From: Patellaria atrata CBS 101060
Taxonomy: Eukaryota; Ascomycota; Dothideomycetes; Patellariales; Patellariaceae
Direction: 5' to 3'
NCBI GenBank assembly: GCA_010093705.1
Contig: MU006091.1
Location: 672,702-736,701, forward strand
DNA: 64,000 bases
In this document: piece by piece, positions 50,271 to 59,519 of the stretch
Layout of the letters: the number at the start of each line of letters is the position of its first letter
Numbering within the stretch: the first letter of the stretch is position 1
The notes under the pieces: model-generated
What the model was told of the DNA's origin: nothing
What the model saw: only the letters and a program-made list of their open reading frames with translations
Database searches by the model: none
Translations under genes and position numbers: made by a program

Positions 50271-51395
50271 CTAATCGCTCAAGTCGGGATTCGCGACGAA
50301 TAACCGAACTCCACTCATGGTCATGGTCCTGTCATCCACACTGCCGCGACGTCTCAGCTCATCGGTAGACTTCTTCTCTTTCTCCGGGTCTTCCATGACG
50401 CGTATTGGCATGTTGCCTAGACCTCCAAAGCTATTCTCTCCTTCACCTGAAGAAACGCTGCCGGTGCTAAGGCCCGTATTTGTCGTAGCAAAGTAGTCAG
50501 GATTCGATGAGGCAGACTGGTAATCACCAGGTACAGGCGTCTCGTTGGGATCTACTCCTTCGGGAACAGTGTAGATCACTTGAGTTTGTTGTTCTGGGGG
50601 TGTAGAGTCCGTCGAGAACCTACCAGATAGATCGGTTTGGGTGTGCGATTGCATAGTGACTCTCCTGCCGCTGCCCAGGGAGCTTCTTCCACTCCCAGTC
50701 CTTTGATGATACAATCCCGTGTTGCTATCTTCATCGGAGTCATTCTCGTCGACTTCACTGGCGCTCAAACGCATGGGTACAGCGTTGCCGCTCAGATTTG
50801 CTCCGTAGAGTTGTCCACTGGTCCTGACATTTCCGTGATGTCGTATCTTGCTCCTAACACCACTCACTACCCCACTGCTTGAAGTGCTTGTCCTGGGTTG
50901 TGCGCCACCCACAACTTCGCGGTTCGCACGCATCTTTGCGGCGCGTTGTTGTGCTAGTATTCCCGGGTCTTCGTGTTGGGCGCGATCGCACCAGACGGTG
51001 GCCTTTTGCCTGCGCATGAGGGCGACGTAGGATGAGCCGGTTGTGGTATTGGTAGAGCGTGAGGAACCGGAACGACGAAGCCCATTATCAGAGCGCGCCG
51101 GACCTGTTGACGCCGTCGAGGCAGTCGCGTTGGAGAGGGTGCGACGATTCATCGTGTTTTGGGTGTAGATTTGCATGTTATTTGGTGGGGGTTGAGGGGA
51201 GTAGGTGGAGGGAGAATAGTTTGCTCCTGCGGCGGGAAACACGCTAGAGGAGGATGAACGCGTATGTCTGTGGGCACTGAGTTGTTGCTGGACGTCGGGA
51301 ATGAGGTTTGCTCCTTCTAATGTAACTGATCCCGAGGGGAGAGGCTTTCTGTGAGGGTGGAAAGCCCTCGTCCCCATGGTGGTGGACATGATCAT
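50271..51395 (-). CDS. Ser/Thr-rich conserved fungal protein (unknown function)
   Basis: One exon of 374 codons starts MIMSTTMGTRAF. The protein is mostly disordered, rich in Ser, Thr, Gly and Asn. One compact segment of about 45 residues (about 120-165) stands out: SSYVALMRRQKATVWCDRAQ, followed by EDPGILAQQRAAKMRAN. I believe that short block recurs in uncharacterised Pezizomycotina proteins, but cannot name a family. The middle has an acidic SEVDENDSDEDSN stretch. The C-terminus has SFGGLGNMPIRVMEDPEKEK and GVRLFVANPDLSD, also likely conserved. There is no signal peptide or membrane helix. Many Ser/Pro sites suggest phospho-regulation, which is inference. MSTTMG at the second or third ATG is an equally good start. 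Confidence 0.72.
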   Translation of the reverse strand: MIMSTTMGTRAFHPHRKPLPSGSVTLEGANLIPDVQQQLSAHRHTRSSSSSVFPAAGANYSPSTYSPQPPPNNMQIYTQNTMNRRTLSNATASTASTGPARSDNGLRRSGSSRSTNTTTGSSYVALMRRQKATVWCDRAQHEDPGILAQQRAAKMRANREVVGGAQPRTSTSSSGVVSGVRSKIRHHGNVRTSGQLYGANLSGNAVPMRLSASEVDENDSDEDSNTGLYHQRTGSGRSSLGSGRRVTMQSHTQTDLSGRFSTDSTPPEQQTQVIYTVPEGVDPNETPVPGDYQSASSNPDYFATTNTGLSTGSVSSGEGENSFGGLGNMPIRVMEDPEKEKKSTDELRRRGSVDDRTMTMSGVRLFVANPDLSD

Positions 51396-51857
51396 TGCAC
51401 AATGATTGAGTCAACGGATCAAAGTCCGACGTGACACCTGTCTGGTGCGCTTTCACGTGGAAGTCGAAAGTGACTTGGAGGTGGGTGGGTTTTTTGGTCG
51501 CTAGGGCGGATGGTTTCTACGGTCGACGGAACAGCTGATCTCTCGTTCAACTCTTCACACAGGCGCGGGATGTCTTCCAATGCGGATTCGAGATGACGTT
51601 AAAGCGACAAAGACTGGTGAACTGGATTCCCTAGCGAAGTTATACAGCCGAAAGATAGGTCGACAATGTCCTCTGTGACTCTGTGAGAGTATTTGAATTG
51701 ACTGAATCTCTCGTCAGCACGCTTGTCGACCAGCCAATGCGATGATAACGCGACGATGGTCCGATTGTATCATCGCATACATTCCGTACCTTTCGATGTA
51801 ACAGCAACTGAAACTAAATTGTCAAACCTTTTTACGAGTAGGAACAGAAGGGTACGG

Positions 51858-51890
51858 CACGCTTTATACACGCTTTATACACGCTTTATA
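51858..51890 (+). repeat. 11-bp tandem repeat, three copies
   Basis: CACGCTTTATA occurs three times with no mismatch. It has no link to a gene. Confidence 0.9.
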
Positions 51891-53323
51891 ACAAGGCTGA
51901 AGATGCGAGCATGGGGAGATAGAATTATCGTTACACTTGCATCAAGTGGCGTGCACTGTGGTGTCCAGGTCGAATACTCAAGGCTGGCTGAAGATAGACA
52001 TAACCCTAAGGTAATAGATCAAAAGTCCTCAGATGATGTTTTACAACAGATTCAAAGATGCAGGAAAGACTACAACTATCATTTTCCAACCTTTCTCCGT
52101 TCTCCTCCTTCTCCTACGCCCTTACATATGAGCCTTTCTCGTGCCGTTCCCGCGCGCGCACTGATACTCAACTTTTCCTTGCTCCACCCGCCATAACTTA
52201 TGACGAAAGGACAATCCAATAAGCGATCGCCGATACATCCCAAGACGGGATCAGGGCAATTCAAAAAATGCCCATGTTTGATTGTTGAGCTTCAGTTACT
52301 GTACGGAGTAATTCACCAACTGTCACTTTCTGCTCCTCTGAAGAATCAAGGCAGAGGCCCATGTGTCGGGTTGTGCCATGCAGATTGCAGATTGAAAGCT
52401 GAAAAAGCTCACGAACAGCACGCATGACGCTAAACCCTATTGCCTGAGCGCCATGTTGGGGGAATCTTTGGGATCTTTCGTTTCTTTGGCTTATAATGCT
52501 GTATGCTTTCCTTGAATGCCTCACAAACGGTTAGATGAACTGTTCAGCTATCTCAATTCGGAAATACTACTCATCAGTCGTCCTTGTTCCTTATCAATTT
52601 CTGTCAACGGATTACAAGGTTGTAGTACTAAAAGCATACTTTCTACAACTACCAACGAGGACTATTAGATTACCGCACGGGGAATCCCCTCTCTTTCTGT
52701 CCAAGAGACCAAAACGCTCGGTCAGTCACGGCACAGGTTAAAGTATACATCATGGCTCATTATCATATATCATCCTTAAGTATTTCTTCTCATTGTGTCT
52801 AGTGTGCTTACAACCGGAAGTTGGACATCTTCTTCCTCGTACTTCTACAGCAGAAGCAGCATAAGTACGATTACTGTACGGTACCTTGAATAACATAGGA
52901 CAGCGGGCTCTCCGAGACCGTATGCACGGAAGCCAGCAACTAGAATTCTTCAGATATGCGCAAAAAAAAAAAAAAAGAAAAAAAAACACCAGGTCCCTAG
53001 TACTCCGTTAATCCTTCTTCTTTCAACCTCGTACTTTTCGTATCGCATACAAGCCCCAAACACGTACATCCTTCCCCGAACATTTCCGTATCCAGATGTA
53101 CCCTTTAGAATCTCGTACCTTGAGCAATTGGTTCATCTCTTCAGGACGAAAACCTGTTGTCGTACAATCGACTTACCCCATATGCGCCATGGGGACCTTT
53201 TAATTACCTAGAAACTTCACAGGCTCACAGCCCGCCAGCAGTCTTCCAGCAAGCGTATAGATACGGTAGAAGTTCGGCCAGCCAATCGTGCAGGGGGGAG
53301 CTAATAATATGCAGGTTACATCC

Positions 53324-53353
53324 GTACCTTGCAGTACCTTACAGTATCTTACT
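53324..53353 (+). repeat. 10-bp tandem repeat, three copies
   Basis: GTACCTTGCA, GTACCTTACA and GTATCTTACT follow one another. The unit belongs to the same TACCTTAC-like word seen elsewhere between genes in the window. Confidence 0.8.
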
Positions 53354-53617
53354 CCATTCTGCTCCATTATCGTCTTACTGCCTGATTATTGGATATAGAG
53401 CCATGAATCAATAATATCTTATTCGTGCACATATCATCATTAACATTTTTTCAAACCCCTCTCCAAAACCTCAGGTAGTGAAAGTGACAGGAAAGTCCAT
53501 ACTAGACAACAATAGGAAACATGAAAACTAGAAAATAATAATAGGAAACCTTCCCCCATCACACATACAATCTTTCAATAATAGGGCCCTCATCACTTGA
53601 GATCCCCCTTTCCCTAT

Positions 53618-55045
53618 CTACATCCCCCACCCTCCATACTCGCCCAACCTCGGGCTTCCACCCCTCCAATCAAGCCTCTCAAAGTATCGAAACACCAAAT
53701 CATACCCGTCGAGATCATGAACGATCCGATCAACCCTCCTGTACCCCTTGATAGTCTCCATGCGCGAGCTATGCTTAGGGGCCTGCGCGAGTTGCCTAGA
53801 CTCAAACTCCGCATCGCCGTAACCCCTAATCCCACCCTCGCCGGAACCAGGCTTAGCTTCGAAGAGCGTGACGCTGAAGCGGCCTGGTCGGAAGATGTTG
53901 ACTACCTGTTCGACGATATCCGAAGTCTCGCGGCCGGTCTGCGCGGCGGGCACGTTGGTTTCGAAAGAAGCGAAGGAGCAATGTGGCTCGGGTGTTACGT
54001 GAACGGTGAAGTAGTGACCATCGGTATCTGTCGTGCCGGGAATCACGCCGTTGGCTGAAAAGCCGCAGGGCGTGAAGAGGTAGGCATCAACGCGAGCGTC
54101 AGGATATTTGTTCGTGGGATAAACATCTGATAGACCACATTCTTTGGAGACGACGGTTCCTAGCGCATGTCCTTCCGTGGTGAGTTCTTCGGGCAAATCG
54201 TCACCCTCTACCAAGCGTGCCTTGGCAAGGGCGGAAGCGTCCTTGAGGTAGAACTGACGAGCATTCGTCTCATCCAAATCAGTCATCAGAAGCTCTAAAG
54301 TCTCGTCCTGGTTCCCCTCGGGAGAAGATCCTACGGCCATCCCGCTGGGGAAGTTGAGAAACCTTGTCTCGGTCTCGCTCCTCTCGCTATCGGGCGTACC
54401 TGGAGGGCTCAGGCGAGTATCTGGTTCGGTAATGTACAGATACCAGTGCTCTCCGTTCATCTTACCAATCATGTAAGCACTTCCTCCAAGGAAGATATTA
54501 TCCAAGAATTGGACCTCCTCCCTCCAGCTGCGGTGAGGACCACGCTGGCGGTCAGGGTGAAGGAAGTTCTTGCGGCTGTAAAAGACCCGATATGGGGTTG
54601 CATATGCGGGAATTTTCTTCGCATAGTTGGCTACCGTGTGTGGGAAGCCAGCTACCAGAGCAGCAATCTCAAGCATGCGTGGTAGACCAAGTAACAAAGT
54701 CGTGGTGCCGCAAGTCTTCAAGACCAACTTGTGCGGAAAAACAAACATGCTCGATTCAGATAAGAGGTATGCATCCACAGTCTCCGATCTCACAATGGAG
54801 AGGACCTTGCAATTGACGAGGTCAAGAACCTCGTTCCATGTTTCGGCAGGAACCTTCTTCAGACCCAAAGGTCCTACATTCGCTGGAAGGGAGTCAGGAG
54901 TGGGACTAAACCACACTTCGAGAAGTTTCTCCGGACCTTCAAAGGCATTGGTGGAGTCTAAATCAACGGTAGCTTCATGATTGATTTGGAGATGTGGCAT
55001 GCCGTTATTCTGAAAGTCAAGGAAGTTGAAATTTGTCATTCCCAT
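53618..55045 (-). CDS. SPE2: S-adenosylmethionine decarboxylase proenzyme
   Basis: One exon of 475 codons starts MGMTNFNF. Near the N-terminus, AFEGPEKLLEVWF carries the two Glu residues (human Glu8 and Glu11) needed for activity and processing. YLLSESSMFV is the self-cleavage site: the chain breaks before Ser, which becomes the pyruvoyl group. KTCGTTTLL holds the proton-donor Cys. CGFSANGV and TVHVTPEPHCSFASFETN hold the Ser and His that drive processing. The enzyme makes decarboxylated AdoMet, the aminopropyl donor for spermidine and spermine, in the cytosol. An insert of about 60 residues (RLSPPGTPDSERSETE onward) before the C-terminal half is larger than in human enzyme but usual for fungi. 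All key residues are present, so it should be active. Confidence 0.96.
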   Translation of the reverse strand: MGMTNFNFLDFQNNGMPHLQINHEATVDLDSTNAFEGPEKLLEVWFSPTPDSLPANVGPLGLKKVPAETWNEVLDLVNCKVLSIVRSETVDAYLLSESSMFVFPHKLVLKTCGTTTLLLGLPRMLEIAALVAGFPHTVANYAKKIPAYATPYRVFYSRKNFLHPDRQRGPHRSWREEVQFLDNIFLGGSAYMIGKMNGEHWYLYITEPDTRLSPPGTPDSERSETETRFLNFPSGMAVGSSPEGNQDETLELLMTDLDETNARQFYLKDASALAKARLVEGDDLPEELTTEGHALGTVVSKECGLSDVYPTNKYPDARVDAYLFTPCGFSANGVIPGTTDTDGHYFTVHVTPEPHCSFASFETNVPAAQTGRETSDIVEQVVNIFRPGRFSVTLFEAKPGSGEGGIRGYGDAEFESRQLAQAPKHSSRMETIKGYRRVDRIVHDLDGYDLVFRYFERLDWRGGSPRLGEYGGWGM

Positions 55046-57301
55046 GGGTTCTTATTACACTGGAAGTGTGGATCTTCCGCTTTATATGGGGTCTGAGGAT
55101 CTTGTGAAGTGGTCTATTTTGGCTGAGACTGTGAAACAAGGATTGTCAAGACGACAAATAGAGGGGTGCCCACCTGAGAGATGGAGTCTCAGGAGAGCTT
55201 TGAATGTGTATGCTGGCAACAGCTATAGGAAGATAATGCAAGTATTTCGGGGAGCGTTATGGAGGGCGAGCCGAGAGGGGTATGAAGAAAGTTTTTCGTG
55301 GAGTAATGGCGACTATCACGAGGTCCCCCGAACTGACAGATTCCGATACCCTTACAAAGTATCGGGTCTAGCAGACGAGGAAATCTGCTTAGTTGTAATA
55401 ATGTTACAAAATTGGTTGTTAAGGAGACAAGTAGCGGGGGTTATCTGGGCCTGATGTCATAGCTATTAGCGAACAATTCAGGAGAAAGATGCCATTTTGT
55501 GTCTAAGGCGATCTTGAGGTATGTCATTGACTTACTTAGCAGGCTTGGATAGGAATCGAAGTAGGTCGTCTCGGAGCATAGAGTAAAACGAAGTTGACTA
55601 GCGGGCAAACAGCTCTGCTGGGTGTCTAAACCCTAGCAGTATGATTTGTTCTGTATGAACGTGGTTTTGCCAGTTTGTCAGAGTCTCTTGAAGAGCACAA
55701 GAGTATTCACAGGAGCTGTAGACGTATTCGTGAGGTGAGTTTTCACTCTTGTATATGTCGAAGAATCAAAATGCGGTGGACTGAACTTTTTGCCTACACG
55801 AATCGTCAGCACCTGTAATAACCAAAGTTCTGTTCAACCTCGTAAGGTGTAATAGAATGAAGACTGGACAAGGAATAAGCTGACATACTTGGTGGTGGCT
55901 TTTGCAGATAATCTAAAGGAATTTGAAGGTAGAATTGAATGTTTGTGTGGAAAGTTTTTTTGTGTGGGCTCTTGGTGTTTTTCAATGAATCGGTCAATCG
56001 GTGGTAAGGTATGCGCATCATACCCCAGTTATTTTGCTTAACGCCACCCCCCTCGTATATGCTTTACCATATTGCGCATAGTCCTAGAATTCGCTCGTTT
56101 CTAGGTGAAGCTGGACTCTCAGAATTGATATTTCTATTTCCCATATGTAGTCTGCCGTTATTACTTGAATGTACAGGCGCTTAAAATATCCGACCACATC
56201 GATTGTCCTCTAGCAGAGCATCGTACTCTTACAGACGGTCAGATCTCACAAAAAAAATCGGGACAGACAAAGGCCGCTGGTGGGCGTGTGAGCGCCCTTG
56301 AAGAGCCCAAAGATCTCTCCCGTCAGGGGCGTGCTTAGGGAGTACAGACACCTGTGACAAGGTAGATCAAGCGCACAGGTACTGTACAGTTACTACGGGA
56401 CAGTGCACATAAAGCGTTCGAGATACTTGAAAGCGGTGAACGAGATATAATGTGCGATTGGGCATCGAGCTGGAACTCGGCCCACAGATTCCCACATACA
56501 GCAATATATTTCTTCTCGACGTGGGGTGGCGGGACGCTGACAACCAACATTTTTAACGTCAACGCTCAAACTCCACCTGACCATTTTCCCAGAGCATTCT
56601 CTTGGGATGCCGATTCTTCAGCTTCTTAGAACGTCATAGCGGCAATATGCTGACTGTTTTGACACACACATTGGAGGGCTCAAAGGAGCTTGTGAAACTT
56701 AGATTCAGCATTCGATCCTCCGCCGAATGAGAAAAAGTCCTAGTTTAAAGTAATCGCCGATTACGAGATCCTGACGGTGAGTGACAACCCTAAATTATAT
56801 GCAGATGTGCTCGAGGTGCATATTCCATTTTGACAAAAGCGCGCAGCTGGGATTCCTGACAACGTTTCTGAATCTATTCCGCTATCATATCTATTTACTT
56901 TTGTTATCGTCTCTCACCCCAACTCCAATCCTTGTATCCATAGAGTTCGTAAGGGATGATGAATATGTGCAAGTCGTTATATCTCTGGTCTTCGGATAGT
57001 CGGACACTCCTTTCTCCCGTAAGTTCACCGGCCAAGATCCAGCTCAGAGAGGATTTGTTACTCGGCAATCTGGCGGTGCACTACGAACTATCCGGATGGT
57101 GACAAATTAAGAGTATTAAAATTTAGTCGTTCCTGAAACCAATGAACCAAAATATCCACCCAAAAGATATACCGTTTCGTGGGGAAATATTATTCCCAAG
57201 CTCATGTGTACCGTGACCCGCCAAAACCACTAGAAGGCTCCAATTGAACTCCGTCCGTTTCACAGTCCATGCGTCTCCACATGTCTTCATCTTGCATAGA
57301 T
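55046..57301. other. gene-poor interval; SPE2 leader at left
   Basis: The left part is the SPE2 promoter and leader, including short upstream ORFs (listed separately). A plus-strand frame of 136 codons (ATG at 55044) opposes the SPE2 start and is not supported. From 55500 to 57300 only short frames with no family resemblance are seen. A GTACTGTACAGTTAC motif lies at 56379-56393. Confidence 0.4.
55419..55495 (-). promoter_or_regulatory. two short upstream ORFs in the possible SPE2 leader
   Basis: On the SPE2 strand, ATG at 55495 opens a five-codon frame (MASFS, stop) and ATG at 55460 a thirteen-codon frame (MTSGPDNPRYLSP, stop). They lie 374-450 bases before the SPE2 start. Small upstream ORFs repress AdoMetDC translation in mammals and plants in response to polyamines. 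Whether the transcript extends this far here is not known. Confidence 0.35.
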
Positions 57302-59056
57302 CTATGATCCATCTAATGGCTTGAATCTCACTAAATGCGCATCGATCGCGTGTTGGTAGAATTCCCTGAGATCGACCACCAGCTCATCCGGGGCATCAAA
57401 CGCTGGACGTCTTGCTTCATGTTGATGTCTCTTGATCCATTGTAGATTCTGAATACTTGATGCCCATGTTGGTGGTGTTGTACTCACTCGACTACCAGTT
57501 CCGACAGGTCGAAAATGACTTATACCCAGAGGCACGTGGCTGTAGGTGTCCCAACACTCAGCCCCAACTTCTCGATTTGCGGCTCGTAACCAACGTAAAC
57601 CAGCTTCCGGTCCAGGTAGCCAATGCATCATCGTCCAATTTAGAATCTCCGTTGCTGACCAAGTATAGGTGTTTGAAGTATATTGTATTGCATCGAGCAT
57701 AGAAGCCAAAAGCCCAATAGGGGAATCGCATAATGAATAAGCTCTTGTCTGGGGCCGTTGGCCGTATTGGGAGCCAAGACACTCGTCCGAAGATTGTTCA
57801 TAATTATGGTTCATCTGGAATTCGGACGGCACATAACCAAAACTAAGGGGTTGAAGGCGTGCTTTGGTCAACCGTGCAGCATGATACTTCATGAATGCTA
57901 GCGGGCTTCTCTTTACTTTTGGTGGAGGTAGTTCAGGCGATGTGGTATGCACCGCCAAGCAGTTCTCGGGGTGTTGTAGTGCAATCATTCGAGAAATCTT
58001 GAATCCCCTGAAGATAGTTAGCCTTATCAGCATTAAAAGGGTGTGTATTCCTACCAGCCAGCTCCGTGTACAACGTACTCATTGTAACCTAATCGACGCA
58101 TCAGAGCATCAAATATATCAGCGGTAGCCTTGAGACCGAATCCTTCGTGCGGACTTGAATCACTGAATCCAAAACCAGGTATGCTGGGGCATACTACATG
58201 GAATCCAAGTGTAGGTCCACTGCCCATCGATGGCTCATTGATAGGTTCTGCTAGCTTGTTTATGACCTTCGATACTTCCGTAAAGCTCCCTGGCCATCCG
58301 TGGCAAAATAGGAGAGGTATAGAGTTGGGACGCGAACTTCGCTTATGGACGAAATGCACGCGTAGTGGAGGATGTGGTGAAGATTGGAGGGTAAAATCGT
58401 TCAAAGTGATCGTCGTCCGATATTGTGGGAGTGTCTCGTTGAACATGGACTCCTGTGCCCTCCAGTCGTATTCTTCTAGCCTGGTACCGGTTAGCGGAAG
58501 ATCTAAGGGTACGCTGATGTAGCAATCTATGATATTCACGATTCCGTAATGTCGCATAGTGGGAATTGCGCAAGGTCAACCGCGTGTCTCTCAAGACAAT
58601 AGCCGAATTAACGAGACCACTTGTCTCCGCGCATACAGCGCAAGGACACCAAGATAGTTGTCTGGGAGGACATCACCCGTTCAGATGCTCATGATCTCGG
58701 ACGCCACTAGTTTCTACAGACATCGCTCGAACATGGATATTGCGCGTTTCGGCTTCTTATCCAGAAGTCCAGGGTATAGGTAGGGGAACTGCTCACCAAT
58801 AATCAAGCAATGGCTCCAATGTCGTCTTCGGAGTCCCATAATCCCACTTGCGGTGCTCGGGCAATAACAACTCGCGTGGTAATCGCGTCAATTCTAATTT
58901 CCTCTTTGTTAAGTCCAAATAACGTGCAGATACCTAAAAGCTCAGTAAGTTCGCGTTCTCAACTAATCAGTCCGTGTTGTAGAAGCTTACATGCATGTTA
59001 TAGGGTTGAATTGCTATTTCACCATCCCCATTTTCGCCAGCGATGTTTGTCGCCAT
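57302..59056 (-). CDS. epoxide-hydrolase-like protein, probably catalytically inactive
   Basis: Exons 59056-58991, 58933-58797, 58480-58055 and 58007-57302 close in phase to 444 residues. The N-terminal EHN domain is complete across the splice joins: PYNMHVSARYLDLTKRKLE, RKWDYGTPKTTLEPLLDYW and LEEYDWRAQESMF. The alpha/beta-hydrolase core has the oxyanion HGWPGSF and VCPSIPGFGFSD motifs of microsomal-type epoxide hydrolases. The nucleophile elbow, normally GGDWG, reads GAGWG: Asp is replaced by Gly. The catalytic His, normally in GGHFA, aligns with Arg in HEARRPAFDAP. The reading frame is otherwise intact, so this looks like a pseudoenzyme or a rebuilt hydrolase rather than a decayed gene. 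Intron 2 is 316 nt, far longer than other introns here. Not in a visible biosynthetic cluster. Confidence 0.88.
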
Positions 59057-59519
59057 AGCGCAACTTCGGTCCCATAGGAATTGATCATCAGGGGAGAAAG
59101 TAGCATATCGAAAGTATGGTACAGATACACGAAATTAAATCAGACCCTCAAATCTCAGTAAGCGCAATGAGAGAACAGGTGACGCGACAATGATCGACAG
59201 AATATCGGAGAATGCTATTAAAAGGAGTACGTATGCTGCCTCAGGAACATGCAGTATAAAATTTGCCATCAGAGTAACTGTGGCCAATGATAGGGATGGA
59301 AGGGGGGATGAGGCTGTGCAGAGTGGCGTTCTGCCGATTGTCACCGCTTCAAAGATCGCCAACAGGACGATCGAGACTGCAAAGCAAACATGACAGGAAC
59401 ACCAATGACAAAACCGCTACCACTTCTCAACACTATTCTGGAACCAGGATAAAGTTTAGACTCCTTGTAGTGCTATCCGTACCTGGTTTTGCCTTAAGGG
59501 AACCCCTCGCTTACAGACA
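59057..59519. other. intergenic between two minus-strand genes
   Basis: These 463 bp hold the 3' flank of HID1 and the promoter of the epoxide-hydrolase-like gene. Short frames only; no repeat seen. Confidence 0.45.

Larger units (their letters stand above)
51396..53617. other. gene-poor interval with short tandem repeats
   Basis: No gene is supported across 2.2 kb. It holds three 11-bp units CACGCTTTATA (51858-51890), an A-rich tract (52962-52986) and three 10-bp GTACCTTNCA-like units (53324-53353). Frames on both strands up to 157 codons lack family resemblance, and most lack ATG starts. Confidence 0.45.

Noticed and set aside
51723-52196. Plus-strand 157-codon frame
   Set aside because: Contains the 11-bp tandem repeat, atypical composition, no family resemblance.
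53597-54058. Plus-strand 153-codon frame
   Set aside because: Antisense shadow of the SPE2 C-terminal coding region.
55044-55454. Plus-strand 136-codon frame overlapping the SPE2 start codon
   Set aside because: Its ATG sits on the reverse of the SPE2 initiation site and the product resembles nothing; likely chance frame in the SPE2 leader.
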